Part shown: positions 21,748 through 33,012 of the stretch, piece by piece | Numbering within the stretch: position 1 is the stretch's first letter | Layout of the letters: every line of letters begins with the position of its first letter | Source: Taxillus chinensis | Lineage: Eukaryota; Streptophyta; Magnoliopsida; Santalales; Loranthaceae | Direction: 5' to 3' | DNA length: 64,000 nucleotides | NCBI GenBank assembly: GCA_023512835.1 | Contig: CM042091.1 | Span: 21,097,506 to 21,161,505 of the forward strand | Program-made: the position numbers and the translations under genes | Notes under the pieces: model-generated | What the model was told of the DNA's origin: nothing | What the model saw: only the letters and a program-made list of their open reading frames with translations | Databases searched by the model: none

Positions 21748-23861
21748 CCGGTTTGTACTCGAGCACAAAGTCGAATTCAGCTAGGAGTCTTTGCCACCGT
21801 GCTTGCTTCAGAGTTAAGTTCCTTTGAGTTAGGAAATAACTCATAGCAATGTTGTCCATCTTTACCATGAACTTGGACCCTAGCAAGTAATGTCTCCACA
21901 CCCAAAGGCAATGCATAAATGCCGTCATCTCCTTTTCATGCACCACGTACCTTTGTTCGGTGTCATTAAGCTTTCAGTTTTTGTATGCTACAGGATGCCC
22001 CTCCTGCATGCGAACTCCACTGATGGCAAAGTCTGAAGCATCAGTGTGAACTTCATAAAATTTCACATGGTCCGGCAGTGCCATCACCGGTCCTTTTGTC
22101 ACCGCTTGCTTCAACTTCTCAAATGTCTCACGGCAAGCATCATCCCACACCCAAAAATAGCCACAAATGAATCTTTTATAGTAGTTAACCAAGCCAAGAA
22201 AGGAACGCATCTCAGAGACTTTCTTGGGTGTCTCCCATTCCTTGATGGCTAACACTTTCTTGTTATCCATCTTTAACTTGCCTCCGCCAATGATGTGACC
22301 CAAAAGGGCACCTCCTTCTTTGCAAAGTCATATTTCTCCTTCTTCACAAAAAGTTGGTTCTCCCTTAAGATTTGGAAAACTCATCGTAGGTGTGCCTTGT
22401 GCTCTTCCAAGGTTTTGCTGTAGACGACAATGTCATCAAGGCACACCATGATGAATATGTCCTAGTATGGTTAGAAGATCCGGTTCATCAAGGTACAGAA
22501 TGTGGTAGGGGCATTTGTGAGGCCAAACGGCATCACCAAGAACTCGTAAGAGCCATATCTTGTGACACACGTCGTCTTTGCCTCATCACCTTCGGTTATC
22601 CGCACTTGCCAATATCTCGACCACAAGTCTAGCTTTGAGAACCATCCCGCAGCACCAAGTTGATCAAACAGGTCAGATATGAGTGGGATGGGGTAGCTAT
22701 TCTTTAGCGTTATCTTGTTTAGCGCCTTATAGTCAATGGATAGCCGCGTCGACCCATCGTGCTTCTTTTGGAACAACACTGGTGCTCCAAATGACGTTTT
22801 GGATGGCCGAATAAACCCGACATCCAACAAGTCCTTCAATTGTTTCCGAAGTTCCTCCAACTCCGGGGGTACCATCCAATAGGGCACTGCAGCAGTAGGC
22901 CTTGAACCGGCCTCTAGCTCAATCCTGTGGTCCACCTCTCTTTTTGGAGGAAGTTATTTAGGGAGTTCGGGTGGCATAACGTCCCAAACTCTTCAAGGAC
23001 CGTCTTCATTTCAGTTGGGGGCTCCTCTCCAACACTTGGGCATTCTTCCTTCACCATGGCAATGAAGATTGGCTCATGTCGCTTAACTCCTTTGGACAGT
23101 TGGAGCACCGAAAGAGACTTCACCTTAAGTTCTTCCTCCCGCGTTACCTTCACCATACATGTCTTTTCCCTCGTCTATGATGCATATTGGTGTTAGGAAT
23201 CAAGATTGCCCATACTTGGTCAATGAACTCTATCCCCAGCACCATGGGATAGTCATCCATTGACACCATGAAGAGATTCACCTTGCCTCTCTATTCGCCG
23301 ATACTTAGCTTGACACCTCGAGCCACACCGTGGATTGGACTGGCACTGGAGCTCATTGCCTTCAGCCATCTCTTCCTTGTAGACTATCCCCAGTCTACGA
23401 GCTTCCTCCACTTTGATGAAGTTGTTGGTCGCACTCGTGTCCACCAAGGCCTTAGTTTCAAGGTGGTTAGCCTTAGCGAGCACGTATATATGCCCCTTTT
23501 GTAATTCGGATGGTGGCACCTCCACCTTTGCTTTGATTGCATTAAAGAGTTGTAAGGAACCAAGTCTTGGATCCCTCGCATTCCTCTCTTCATTTTTGTT
23601 GATTATCGTGGAGAACTTTGAGCGCTTCAGGCACTCAAACACCTTGTGAGGGCCTTCACAAAGGAAACAAGAGATTCTTGGCTTCTCCCCATCCTTGGAA
23701 CCATTCGCGAAATGTTTTGGGCAATAGTCCTTAGACAGTTGAAAGGTATCCCTTTTCCTACACTTCGGTTGTCTCCCCCATGTTTCTCCTTGTGGAACCA
23801 GTTCACCTTGGACGTCGATGAAGAACTGGTGGCCTTCTTCGGATTCTTGTATTTGATTAGT
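21748..23861 (-). pseudogene. Ty3/gypsy element G, copy B: gag C-terminus, protease, RT, RNase H
   Basis: Read from high to low coordinates. 23,909-23,253 has a zinc knuckle CFLCEGPHKVFEC, then LQLFNAIKAKV and a protease motif ALVDTSATNNFI (DTSA in place of DTGA). 23,156-22,914 is a linker. 22,935-22,471 is RT with [35 protein letters not shown] and [15 protein letters not shown], then the CLDD box near 22,440. 22,303-21,740 is the thumb and RNase H. Frames change several times. Unlike copy A, RT is continuous across the X insertion point (GCGTTATCTTG near 22,706-22,716). Upstream gag is at 26,309-27,030 beyond TRIM array B. Confidence 0.85.
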
Positions 23862-24273
23862 GTCACGACCCGAGCAGCGTGGTGCTGGCGGGACATTTCT
23901 CAGTGGCACGATTCAGGAATGTATTCATGCTACGTAAAGGAGAGGGGTTGGTTGAAAGCGTAGATGGTACGCAGCGGAAGGTTCCAGGCAATTCATGGAG
24001 GAAAACGGATGGAACCCCTTCGGAGTTCAGACGTGCCGACCCGGTTGAATGCGGGGAGCACACCGCTAGTCGAGGACTTGACGTTGAAGAAGGGATTTGG
24101 TCATCCTTACACAAACTGGTCGGGAATTGGAGCTGTTCTTCGATGAGCCCAGTGGCAGGGCGAAACTAGTTTACGTGCGTTTCAACCCTCAAAGGCTAAA
24201 CTTAGCAAACTATGGATAGAGAAGCTAAGTGCCGCAATGGGTTGAGAGGCGCAGGAAACCTGACCCTATGACA
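23862..24273 (+). repeat. TRIM LTR (array B, LTR 1)
   Basis: 412 bp, TGTCACGACC to CTATGACA, followed by the PBS. Confidence 0.85.
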
Positions 24274-24668
24274 ATTGGTATCAGAGCCGAACCGGCCCGT
24301 ATCCTGAAGACTCGCCAAGCACTCTCGTGAGTAGCGTGATCCCAAGGTGGGAGCTCACAGAGGTGAGTCGACCGATAGTATCTTGCACGCCTTGCGTCCA
24401 TAGAGTTGGAGTATCCTAGAGTGTGATACAGAATTGGGCAAGGGAGTACGAAGGAGCGCGTCGGAGCGATCTTGGAAGCCTCCTATCCTTTGGACATTGG
24501 GCGAGTGGGCGAGCATCTTGGTAAAGGTGTTGCAACCTGCGGGGAAGTGATGTCCAACCTGTTGACATTGGGCGAGTGGGAGGGCATCGAGGTAACGATG
24601 CCATCGCCTGCAGGGAAACGATGTCGACAAACGCAACGAGGACATTGCGAGGATTGGGTGGAGGAGAA

Positions 24669-25081
24669 TGTCACGACCCGAGCAGTGTGGTGCTGGCGGG
24701 ACGTTTCTCAGTGGCACGATTCAGGAATGTATTCGTGCTACGTAAAGGAGAGGGGTTGGTTGAAAGCGTAGATGGTGCGCAGCGGAAGGTTCAGGCAGTT
24801 CGTGAAGGAAAACGGATGGAACCCCTTCGGAGTTCAGACGTGCCGACCCGGTTGAATGCAGGGAGCACGCCGCTAGTCAAGGAGTTGACGTTGAAGAAGG
24901 GATTTGACCATCCTTACACAAACTGGTCGGGAACTAGAGCCATTCTTCTGATGAGCCCAGTGGCAGGGCGAAACTAGTCTACGTGCGCTTCAACCCTCAA
25001 AGGCTAAACTTAGCGGACCGTGGATAGAGAAACTAAGTGCCGTAAGGGGTTGAGAGGCGTAGGAAACCTGACGCCGTGACA
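24669..25081 (+). repeat. TRIM LTR (array B, LTR 2)
   Basis: 413 bp, preceded by the PPT and followed by only 6 bp (AGATAA) before the next LTR. Confidence 0.85.
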
Positions 25082-25087
25082 AGATAA

Positions 25088-25498
25088 TGTCACGACCCGA
25101 GTAGTGTGGTGCTGGCGGGACGTGTCTCAGTGGCACGATTCAGGAATGTATTCGTGCTACGTAAAGGAGAGGGGTTGGTTGAAAGCGTAGATGGTGCGCA
25201 ACGGAAGGTTCCAGGCAGTTCGTGAAGTAAAACGGATGAAACCCCTTTGGAGTTCAGACGTGCCGACCCAGTTGAATGCGGGGAGCACGCCGCTAGTCGA
25301 GGACTTGACGTTGAAGAAGGGATTTGGCCATCCTTACACAAACTGGTCGGGAACTGGAGCCGTTCTCCTGATGAGCCCAGTGACTGGGCAAAACCAGCCT
25401 ACGTGCGCTTCAACCCTCAAAGGCAACTTAGCGGACCGTGGATAAAGAAGCTAAGTGCCGCAATGGGTTGAGAGGCGCAGAAACCCGACCCCGTGACA
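25088..25498 (+). repeat. TRIM LTR (array B, LTR 3)
   Basis: 411 bp, followed by a mutated PBS (AGTGATATTAGAGCC). Confidence 0.85.
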
Positions 25499-25893
25499 AG
25501 TGATATTAGAGCCGAACCGGCCCGTATCCTGAAGACTCGCCGAGCACTCTCGCGAGTAGCGTGATCCCATGGTGGGAGCTCACAGAGGTGAGTGGACCGA
25601 TAGTGTCTTGCACGCCTTGCGTCCATAGAGTTGGAGTATCCTAGAGTGTGATACAGAGTTGGGCAAGGGTGTACGAAGGAGCGCGTCGGAGCGATCTTGG
25701 AAGCCTCCTATCCTTTGGACATTGGGCGAGTGGGCGAGCATCTTGGTAAAGGTGTTGCAACCTGCGGGGAAGCGATGTCCAACCTGTTGACATTGGGCGA
25801 GTGGGAAGGCGTCAAGGTAACGATGTCATCGCCTGTGGGGAAGCGATGTTGACAAACGCAACGAGGACGTTGCGAGGATTGGGTGGAGGAGAA

Positions 25894-26308
25894 TGTCACA
25901 ACCCGAGCAACGTGGTGCTGGCGGGACGTTTCTCAGTGGCACGATTTCAGGAATGTATTCGTGCTATGTAAAGGAGAGGGGTTGGTTGAAAGCGTAGATG
26001 GTGCGCAGCGGATGGTTCCGGGCAGTTTGTGGAGGAAAACGGATGGAACCCCTTCGGAGTTCAGACGTGCCGACCCGGTTGAATGCTGGGAGCACGCTGC
26101 TAGTTGAGGACTGGACGTTAAAGAAGGGATTTGGCCATCCTTACACAAACTGGTTGGGAACTGGAGCCGTTCTTATGATGAGCCCAGTGGCAGGGCGAAA
26201 TCAGTCTACGTGCGCTTCAACCCTCAAAGGCTAAACTTAGCGGACTGTGGATAGAGAAGCTAAGTGCCGCAATGGGTTGAGAGGTGCAGGAAACCTGACC
26301 CCGTGACA
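25894..26308 (+). repeat. TRIM LTR (array B, LTR 4)
   Basis: 415 bp, begins TGTCACAACC and ends CCGTGACA, followed by the 4-bp target copy TTAG. Confidence 0.85.
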
Positions 26309-27030
26309 TTAGTGATTCGGCCACCGCCATGGCCGACATCGGGTCTTGCACATTTCTACACTGCAGCTCCAACTTCGCCCATTGTTGCAATCCGTCCATG
26401 AAGAAAAATAATGAATCCTTTGCGGACATATCCGGGATCTCCAATATTTGTTCTGAAAATTCGCAGAAGTACTCCCGCACTGTGCCTTTATGGGTAAGGC
26501 ACCAAAGTTTCGCCGGGGACTCGTCCTCTGCATTCTGAGGATAAAATTGGGCCTTGATCTCCTGCTTGAAATCCGCTCAATTGGCGATGACGCATAAGCC
26601 ACACTCCTTGCCGGCATCGTCGCCTCCACCACACCATCGTCGCCTTCCCCTTCTTTGCCTTGTCCACGATATTCAAGGCATCGAAATATTGCTCCATGGT
26701 CCAGAGGAAGTTGTCTAACTCCCTCGCATTCCTTGGCCTAGCATAGGTCTTAGGCTTTGGTACGTTGATTTTTGAGCTGGAATGGCCACCAATGCCACCT
26801 TGGGTGACCGCCATCTTGCATAGAGACCAATCCGCCTTGATCTTTTTGATTTCCTCCTCATCGCCAGGATTTGGGACATGAGAGAACCCTTCAAGCCCTT
26901 AAATTGAGAATTCATGTCATCCATGACGAAGTTAAGAAGCCTTTGCATCCTCCTATAGCTTTCATCTCCCTCGGACTCCAGCCTTTTGATGCTTCTAGTG
27001 TGCTCCTCGATCACCTCCATCTAGTCGGTT
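26309..27030 (-). pseudogene. Ty3/gypsy element G, copy B: gag N-terminal and central part
   Basis: Minus strand from 27,020: MEVIEEHTRSIKRLESEGDE (coiled-coil-like), then in another frame INVPKPKTYARPRNARELDN and MEQYFDALNIV, then FCEFSEQILEIPDMSAKD, FFMDGLQQWAKLEL and MAVAES, at which point TRIM array B begins. This is the usual gag (retrotransposon capsid) order. It has at least two frameshifts. 27,031-27,240 is the untranslated leader, with a degenerate PBS (AGTATCAGACC on the minus strand) beside the LTR. Confidence 0.8.
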
Positions 27031-27240
27031 AACGCCAACTCCACTTTGGCTAGTCGACTCTCCAGCGGACATGTTTGTCTTGAAAAGGACTTGTCTCTAT
27101 TCCATTCCTTAGCGTTGTGCTCCTTCTCGCGGCCTTCGTGGCCACTAATGACAACAGATCCTCCGTTTGTCATTTTGCACTGTCTCAAAGCTTTTGCTTA
27201 TTCCACCAAACTTGGCACCAAATTATGGTCTGATACTACT

Positions 27241-27658
27241 TGCCACGGGGTCAGCCTTTATAGCAGCTTACCCCGTGTGGCACCTAGTTCCCACCCATAC
27301 GAAGGAATGCTAGGTCAATCTAACTTGTCGTATTTGGATCAGAACCCATCGATCCGTTGTAAAGCAATTGTGTAAGAAAGCGCTTAGCGGAAGAAAGATT
27401 AAACAAAGGCAATAAACGATTGTATTGATTGCTTGAAAGCTTTACAACATCACTCCCCTACATATAGATGTTAATACTTTTCTGGCATTGACACTAGGAG
27501 ATATCATTTTAGCTTGAGCAGTTAAATCTCTATAACTTACTCTATAAACTAAGTTATAACACTTTACAAGGGGGAAATACCCTAAAATAGCCTAAGTGTG
27601 CTAGGATAAGCCTCGGTCCGTGACACGAAGCCACTGTGGTCACCTGGCAAGCGTCACA
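27241..27658 (-). repeat. Element G 5' LTR
   Basis: On the minus strand it begins TGTGACGCTTGCC and ends CCCCGTGGCA, followed by AGTAGTATCAGACC, a decayed iMet-type PBS. About 418 bp. The outer boundary is not certain: an alternative start lies about 35 bp further right. The partner LTR is outside the window to the left. Confidence 0.65.
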
Positions 27659-27721
27659 CCCCGCAAGAGGGCCGAAGTAACCGAACGGGACACAGTCGGA
27701 CGGGGGGAGGAAGAGTGATAA

Positions 27722-28016
27722 GGGGGACTGTGGGGTAAATGTGAGAATTATGATTTTTGATGACATGACATGTTTAGCTAAAGCAAAAGCAAAAGCCAAA
27801 ATTTGCTTTTTTTTTTTTTTTGCTTTAGCTATGCATTTAACTAATACATTGGAGAATATTTTTAAATAAATATAACTTTAGCTATGTCTTTAGCTAATGC
27901 ATTGGAGATATTCTAAAGCAAAAAAAATAATTTTTGGGTTTGGCTTTTGCTTTAGCTAAACATATATATCATGTTATCAAAAAAATCATAATTCTCACAT
28001 TTACCCCACAATCCCC
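27722..28016. mobile_element. Fold-back MITE
   Basis: Terminal inverted repeats of about 75 bp: GGGGACTGTGGGGTAAATGT at the left matches the reverse complement of the right end (ACATTTACCCCACAATCCCC). The arms contain TTTAGCTAAAGCAAAAGC. There is no coding capacity. A clean target duplication was not found. The superfamily cannot be assigned. Confidence 0.7.
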
Positions 28017-28871
28017 TCCCCTCATCGCTCTTCCTTCCCCCGTCACCCCTCCTCCATAGCCATCATCCCCTCTACATCGTCCCTCCTTTGTAGATCTCCC
28101 CTCCTCCTCAAGTCATGCCCCCTCCCCGTGCATTGCCTAGCCCTCTCCTCCTTGCGTCACCCTCCCTCCCTAGTGGCAAACCTGGCCATGACCTCCTCCC
28201 TCCTCCCCGAGCGTCACCCCCCTCCCCAGCGGCAAATCCATGGCTTCTTCCTTCAATGAAAATTCCATTCGGGATTTGGAATTTGGGGATATGTAGGGCA
28301 GGGGTAGATTGGGAAAAATAATTATTAAGCAAAAAAATAGATGGTGCACCATAGGAGTGTCATTAGTTAAAGCCTCATTGTAGCAAGCTAAATATGACTT
28401 TAGCAAGTCAATTTAGCTTGCTAACATTAGAGATGCTCTAAGCTAAACACTTTGGAATGTTGAATCTATACTGGTAGAAAAGCCCTTTAAGAAGCCATTG
28501 CAGTGTGTTTGTCTTTAAGTAAATGTAATTGATTATGGGTTTCTTAGTAAATGGTAAAGTACACTTTGAAATGTCCATGATGAACACTTAATTTCTAATT
28601 TGCTATCAATTTACTTGTTAACTATACTACTAAATTGAATCTTTTATTTATTTTTTATTTTTTCTCCTCACTCCCTAAAATTGATAGCATATGCAATAAT
28701 TGAAATTGAAATATAGAGAAACAACATAAAATATTGTCATGCACACGAATTTTAAGGAAATCAAAATCATGACTATTTTTGCCTATACCCAAAAGGTGAA
28801 GGAGTTAGTGACAAAAACCACTAAAGACAATACCACGGGTATTATTGTTCTCATGGTACTTTGGTTGTCAT
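28017..28871. other. Spacer between MITE and copia C1
   Basis: A C-rich stretch (28,017-28,260) with repeated CCCTCC words, then AT-rich sequence. 28,350-28,445 has MITE-like wording (TTAGCTTGCTAACATTAGAGATGCTC), perhaps a remnant of a second non-autonomous element. No gene seen. Confidence 0.5.
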
Positions 28872-29842
28872 TGTTGTCAACAAAATGCGGAAGCGGGAGG
28901 ACGCAGAGTTGAAGATCCGTACTGGGTTCGATAACTTCATAGAGTAATCTCTTAGAGTGAGCTCATAGAGGGAGTTTAACCATGTACTTACAGAGTCGAA
29001 GCTCAGGGTCGAAGACTCAGAGAGTCAAAGATCCAGACTCGAAGATCGACAAGGTCGAAGATTAGATGACTCGAAGATATGCAAAGTCAAAGATCATCAA
29101 ATTATCAGGCTCGAAGTATCACTAAAGGAACATAGGGTCGCAGACTCGTAGATCCACAGGGTCGAAGATTCGAAGACCCAAGGTGTAATCAGGTGAAGAG
29201 CAGCATCTCGGAAACTCGAAGACTTGTAGGCTCGAAGACCCATTGGGTGTAGAGTGGCAATGTTGTAGAGTCGAAGCCCATAGGGTCGAAGATTGGAATA
29301 CCCGTTAACGAGAACAAAGACCTGTAGATGTGAACAGAAGATTAGCAAAGGTAGAATGTGGTTATCACTAACCTGAAGACTTGTAGAGTGAGACGTCAAT
29401 TGATCACTTGGTTCTAACCTAGCTTCAAATCCAGAGAGCAAAAGAGTTGGCAGACTTGAAGATTTGAAGGTGAGACTCGAAGGCAGTAGCATGTGGAGCT
29501 GAAAAATAACAGCGAAGCTACGAGGCATACATCTTCGAGGATGTGGCTAGTCAAAGGAGCGAAATGCACTAAAGGCTGCCATTTAAGTAAGTTACTGCTC
29601 GGATAATGTTTCCTTTAGCATGCTAAGCACGAGAAAACACGTGGATGTATCTAAGGCTAATTTAACATGTTTCAATGATGGAGATCAGAAGATAAAACAT
29701 GCCTAACTCTAGCAGAAAAGGTTTAATACTTTGCCCGACCTATATAAGTCAAGAATGTGCCTTACTTCAAGAAAGAGTCTGAATATTACAGAATACACGC
29801 AAGGTATCAAGAGAGATACAAGAGCAATGCAGAGTAGTTCGT

Positions 29843-29878
<36 letters not shown>

Positions 29879-30439
29879 AACATTGGAAGTAAGGTAATAG
29901 TGAGTTAATCTGTTTTTGTTCTTCATATATTCAATGAACAAAGTGTGAGTTTGGCATAGGAGTGGTTGAAGGTCGAGCAGTGCAAAAGATTGAATACGCA
30001 GGAGCAGATTACGCTAGACAATTCGTTATAGTGAGTGAGTACTTGAATAATACTGCTTTTGTATTTGCATTTAAAGGAAAAGAGAGTTGATTCTATTATA
30101 ACAAGGACTAAACCCTACTGTACTGAAAGCATATAGTAGATTGGACTCGGTCTAGGTACACCCTTACCACCGTGGAGTAGATCACATTGATCGAATCACA
30201 TAAACTGTGTGTATTTGTCTTTTACTTCCCATACGTACTGCTTGTTAATCCGATATTGCATAAGACACTAAAATACCACCCAAAATAAGAATCATATCTA
30301 CAGAATACCTCTGAGTACCATACTACTCTCAACATTAAAAGAAATAGGTTTTCTAAAGAATACAAATTCACCCCCTCCCCTCTCTGTATACACACACATA
30401 TATACGTAGACGATCTTGCTTGGATCTTGGGAATTTCAA
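28872..30439 (+). repeat. Copia C1 5' LTR
   Basis: Ends just before the PBS at 30,440. The start TGTTGTCAACAAAATGCGG is inferred from common copia LTR starts, and no second copy exists in the window to confirm it. It contains many degenerate GACTCGAAGATC-type repeats (28,990-29,540), a (TA)n run at about 29,838-29,876, and a (CACA/TATA)-rich end. Confidence 0.55.
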
Positions 30440-30452
30440 TTGGTATTAGAGC
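30440..30452 (+). promoter_or_regulatory. Primer-binding site of copia C1
   Basis: TTGGTATTAGAGC, one mismatch from the standard tRNA-iMet complement TGGTATCAGAGC. Confidence 0.7.
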
Positions 30453-30579
30453 TAAGTTCTCATTGGAGACAGATCTATCACTCCGTGGAAAAGTGATCTC
30501 ACATAACGGTATATTTGTGTTGCGGAGATCTATGGCTTAATAGCTTAGTGGACCAATCAAGAATTCATTGATATATAAA

Positions 30580-32030
30580 TGGAGCTTCCTATCAGCGGAC
30601 TGAGTACCAACTCCAACTACGCAAAAAGAGTGCCCATTTTTATGACACAAATTACAAGATGTAGAGAGCAAGAATGGAAATGGTGTTTATGTCCATGGGT
30701 ATGGACATTGAGCAGGTAATCAGAGATGGATATGTAGAACTAGCCAATGATAGAGAACCCACAGAAGCTAAAAGAAGAACCTATGAGCTAAACGGCATAG
30801 CTCTAAGTGTGATTACATCAGCACTCACAGACTTTGAATATGTAAAGGTGATGGATTATAGAGTATCAAAGGAGCTATGAGATAGACTGGAAAGTGTCTA
30901 TCAAGGTGATGGTAGACTACAGGAAACCAGGCTTCAATTGTTTACACAGAGATTCGAAGCTCTCAAAATGGAGGAGCAGGAGAGTGTACAGGAGTTCTTT
31001 GTACGATTAACGGAGATTGTCAATGACATAAGAAGTCATGGCAAAAATAAGAACTTTGCAATTGTAAAGAAGGTGCTTAGAGTTCTACCCAAGAGATTTA
31101 TTCCACGGGTGGAAGTTTTGGAAAACAACCGAGACCTAGAGACGATGACATTGCGGGAGTTGCGGTGAAGTCTAACCGCATTCGAAATGAAACTACACTC
31201 TTATGAAGAGCCATCCACATCAACATCCCACCCAACGGCCAAGGAATCAAAAAAAGTAGCCTTCAAAGCTATGAAGAAATTAAAAATAAAGAAAGAAGTT
31301 AAGTCCTTAGAAGAACAAGATGATAGTGATAATGAAGATGGTGAAGATGAGGTTGTTGCCTACTTCACCAGAAAATTTAGAAGAGGTGGAGTAGAGAAGC
31401 AAGCTGCATGAAAAGGGAAAGGAGGACTTTCCTTTAGGTGTTTTAAGTGTGGAAAGTGAGGGCATGTTGCATCTCAATGCATGGTGAAAGCTAATGACTC
31501 GGATGATGAAGCCTTAAAGGAAGAGGACACAAAATGGAAGAAATCATCATACCGAATAAGCAATTCCACAAGGAGACCAGCAGCTCCACAAAAGAAGAAA
31601 GGCTCACACAGGAATTATATAAGCTAGATCTCCGAATCTGATGATGAAGATGCATGTTCATCAAATTATGCTTTTGTCGCCAAGATAGAGATGGACAATG
31701 GCAACACTGCCTCAGAGGAGGAAGAGGCAGTAGAAGAAGAAGAAGTTGATATGGAGGAGGAGCTCGAGCTTGCAACAGAGGAGATCCACATGAGAGGGTG
31801 CAGGATCAAGCAGCTCAAAGGAGAGCTCAAGCAAGCCAAGGGAGAGCTTGTAGAAGTCAGAGGAGAGAAGGATAAGGTGTTGGAGAACTCAAAGAAGTTC
31901 TGCGAGGAAATTATCAACCTAAAGCTCAAATTAGAGGAGCAAATCAAGATATGTGATGACATTACCACAGAACTCACCACTAGAAACACCACGATCCAAC
32001 GGGTTGAAGAAGAACTCAAAAGATAAGACC
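30580..32030 (+). pseudogene. Copia C1 gag (Sirevirus-like, decayed)
   Basis: Fragments in order: 30,674-30,880 (IEQVIRDGYVEL, KRRTYELNGIALSVI); 30,938-31,168 (TQRFEALKMEEQESVQEFFV, KVLRVLPKRF); 31,187-31,411, acidic; a CCHC knuckle at about 31,437-31,480 with an internal stop (CFKCGK-stop-GHVASQC); and a long coiled coil at 31,691-32,026 (KQLKGELKQAKGELVEVRGE). UBN2-type gag followed by a knuckle and coiled coil is the Sirevirus arrangement. Several stops and shifts show it is long dead. Confidence 0.8.
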
Positions 32031-33012
32031 ACTCAAGCCTCAACCTCTGAATGTATACAGATCACATCTCTCACATCACCATAGATTGCCCAGAAAACTA
32101 GGGCAACACTGCAGGAGGCTAAGAAGGAGATCACGACACTGTAGATAGCGAGGAAGGTCATCAATCCAGATTTTCAAGACAATCCCGAGAAGACCACCGT
32201 TGTGACCCGAGCAACAAGATAGAAAGGGTGGTGTGAATGATGAGAGCATGGAGAGACTTCAAAGGAGTCCAAGATTACTGGAGCGACCAAATACGTTCGG
32301 AGATTTGAGCATTCCAAGAATGTGAAGAAATCTAATGCATATGTCATTTCCATAAATTTATGGATGCCGCTCAGGAAAGAAGGTAAACCTGTGAAGCCAA
32401 CCATCATGGCCAAACCTATTTTGAAGAAGATCCCAGATGTTCAGAAGTCTAGCAACACCAGGTTTTAGGGTCACTGCTATTATTGTACAGTATGGGGTCA
32501 CATGGCTAGATTCTATTGGTAGAGGTATCTGGTATAAGCTTCTAGAATAGAGTTGAAGATATCTAGAAGGAGCTTGTATTCCATGGAAAGAAGCAAACCA
32601 GTAAGAAGTTTCTATACTTACTATCAGAAACAAGAACATGATGAGACTTCATACTAATGAACGCCAAAGCCCATTACCATAAATAATAAGTTTATTGTAC
32701 TTGCAGACTTAGAGGTTCATGATAAGTGTGGCAGTGAATGTCACAGTGCAAAGAAAGCACTTATTCTTAAGCAGAATAAGAAGAAGAACACTATGAAGGT
32801 TCAAGAGTAAAGGAAAGGGGAAACATCTCAGAAGACTTTGAAGCCTACGCCTCAGGGAGAGTGCTTCAAGTCTAAACTAAAACAGGAAAAGTGCTTCAAG
32901 TCTAAACTAAAACAGGAAGAGCACTTCAAGTCTAAATTAAAATAAGTCTACATGCCTAAGGGAAAGGAAGTTGCTCATATTGCTGAGATTGCATTGAAAG
33001 CAGATATAAAGG
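32030..33012 (+). pseudogene. Copia C1 gag 3' end and spacer
   Basis: Heavily mutated. A second knuckle-like motif near 32,477 (CYYCTVWGHMARFYW) has lost its last Cys. A 30-bp unit (GTGCTTCAAGTCTAAACTAA...) is repeated about 2.8 times at 32,861-32,945. Otherwise no readable frame. Confidence 0.6.

Larger units (their letters stand above)
23862..26308 (+). mobile_element. TRIM multimer B: four LTRs, two full internal regions
   Basis: Plus-strand array: LTR 23,862-24,273, internal 24,274-24,668, LTR 24,669-25,081, 6-bp spacer AGATAA, LTR 25,088-25,498, internal 25,499-25,893, LTR 25,894-26,308. Each LTR runs TGTCAC to TGACA. Internal regions start with an iMet-type PBS (ATTGGTATCAGAGCC at 24,274) and end with a PPT (GGGTGGAGGAGAA). 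No internal ORF encodes a recognisable protein. It interrupts gag of G, with TTAG on both sides (23,858-23,861 and 26,309-26,312). It lies in the opposite orientation to G and to array A. Confidence 0.88.

Noticed and set aside
23862..26308. Tandem repeats as a satellite DNA array
   Set aside because: Units have LTR ends, a PBS, a PPT and a target-site duplication, so they are retroelement multimers rather than a satellite.
29097..29528. 143-codon minus-strand ORF within the C1 LTR
   Set aside because: Leu/Ser-rich reading of degenerate GACTCGAAGATC repeats. No motif, and it lies antisense to an LTR.
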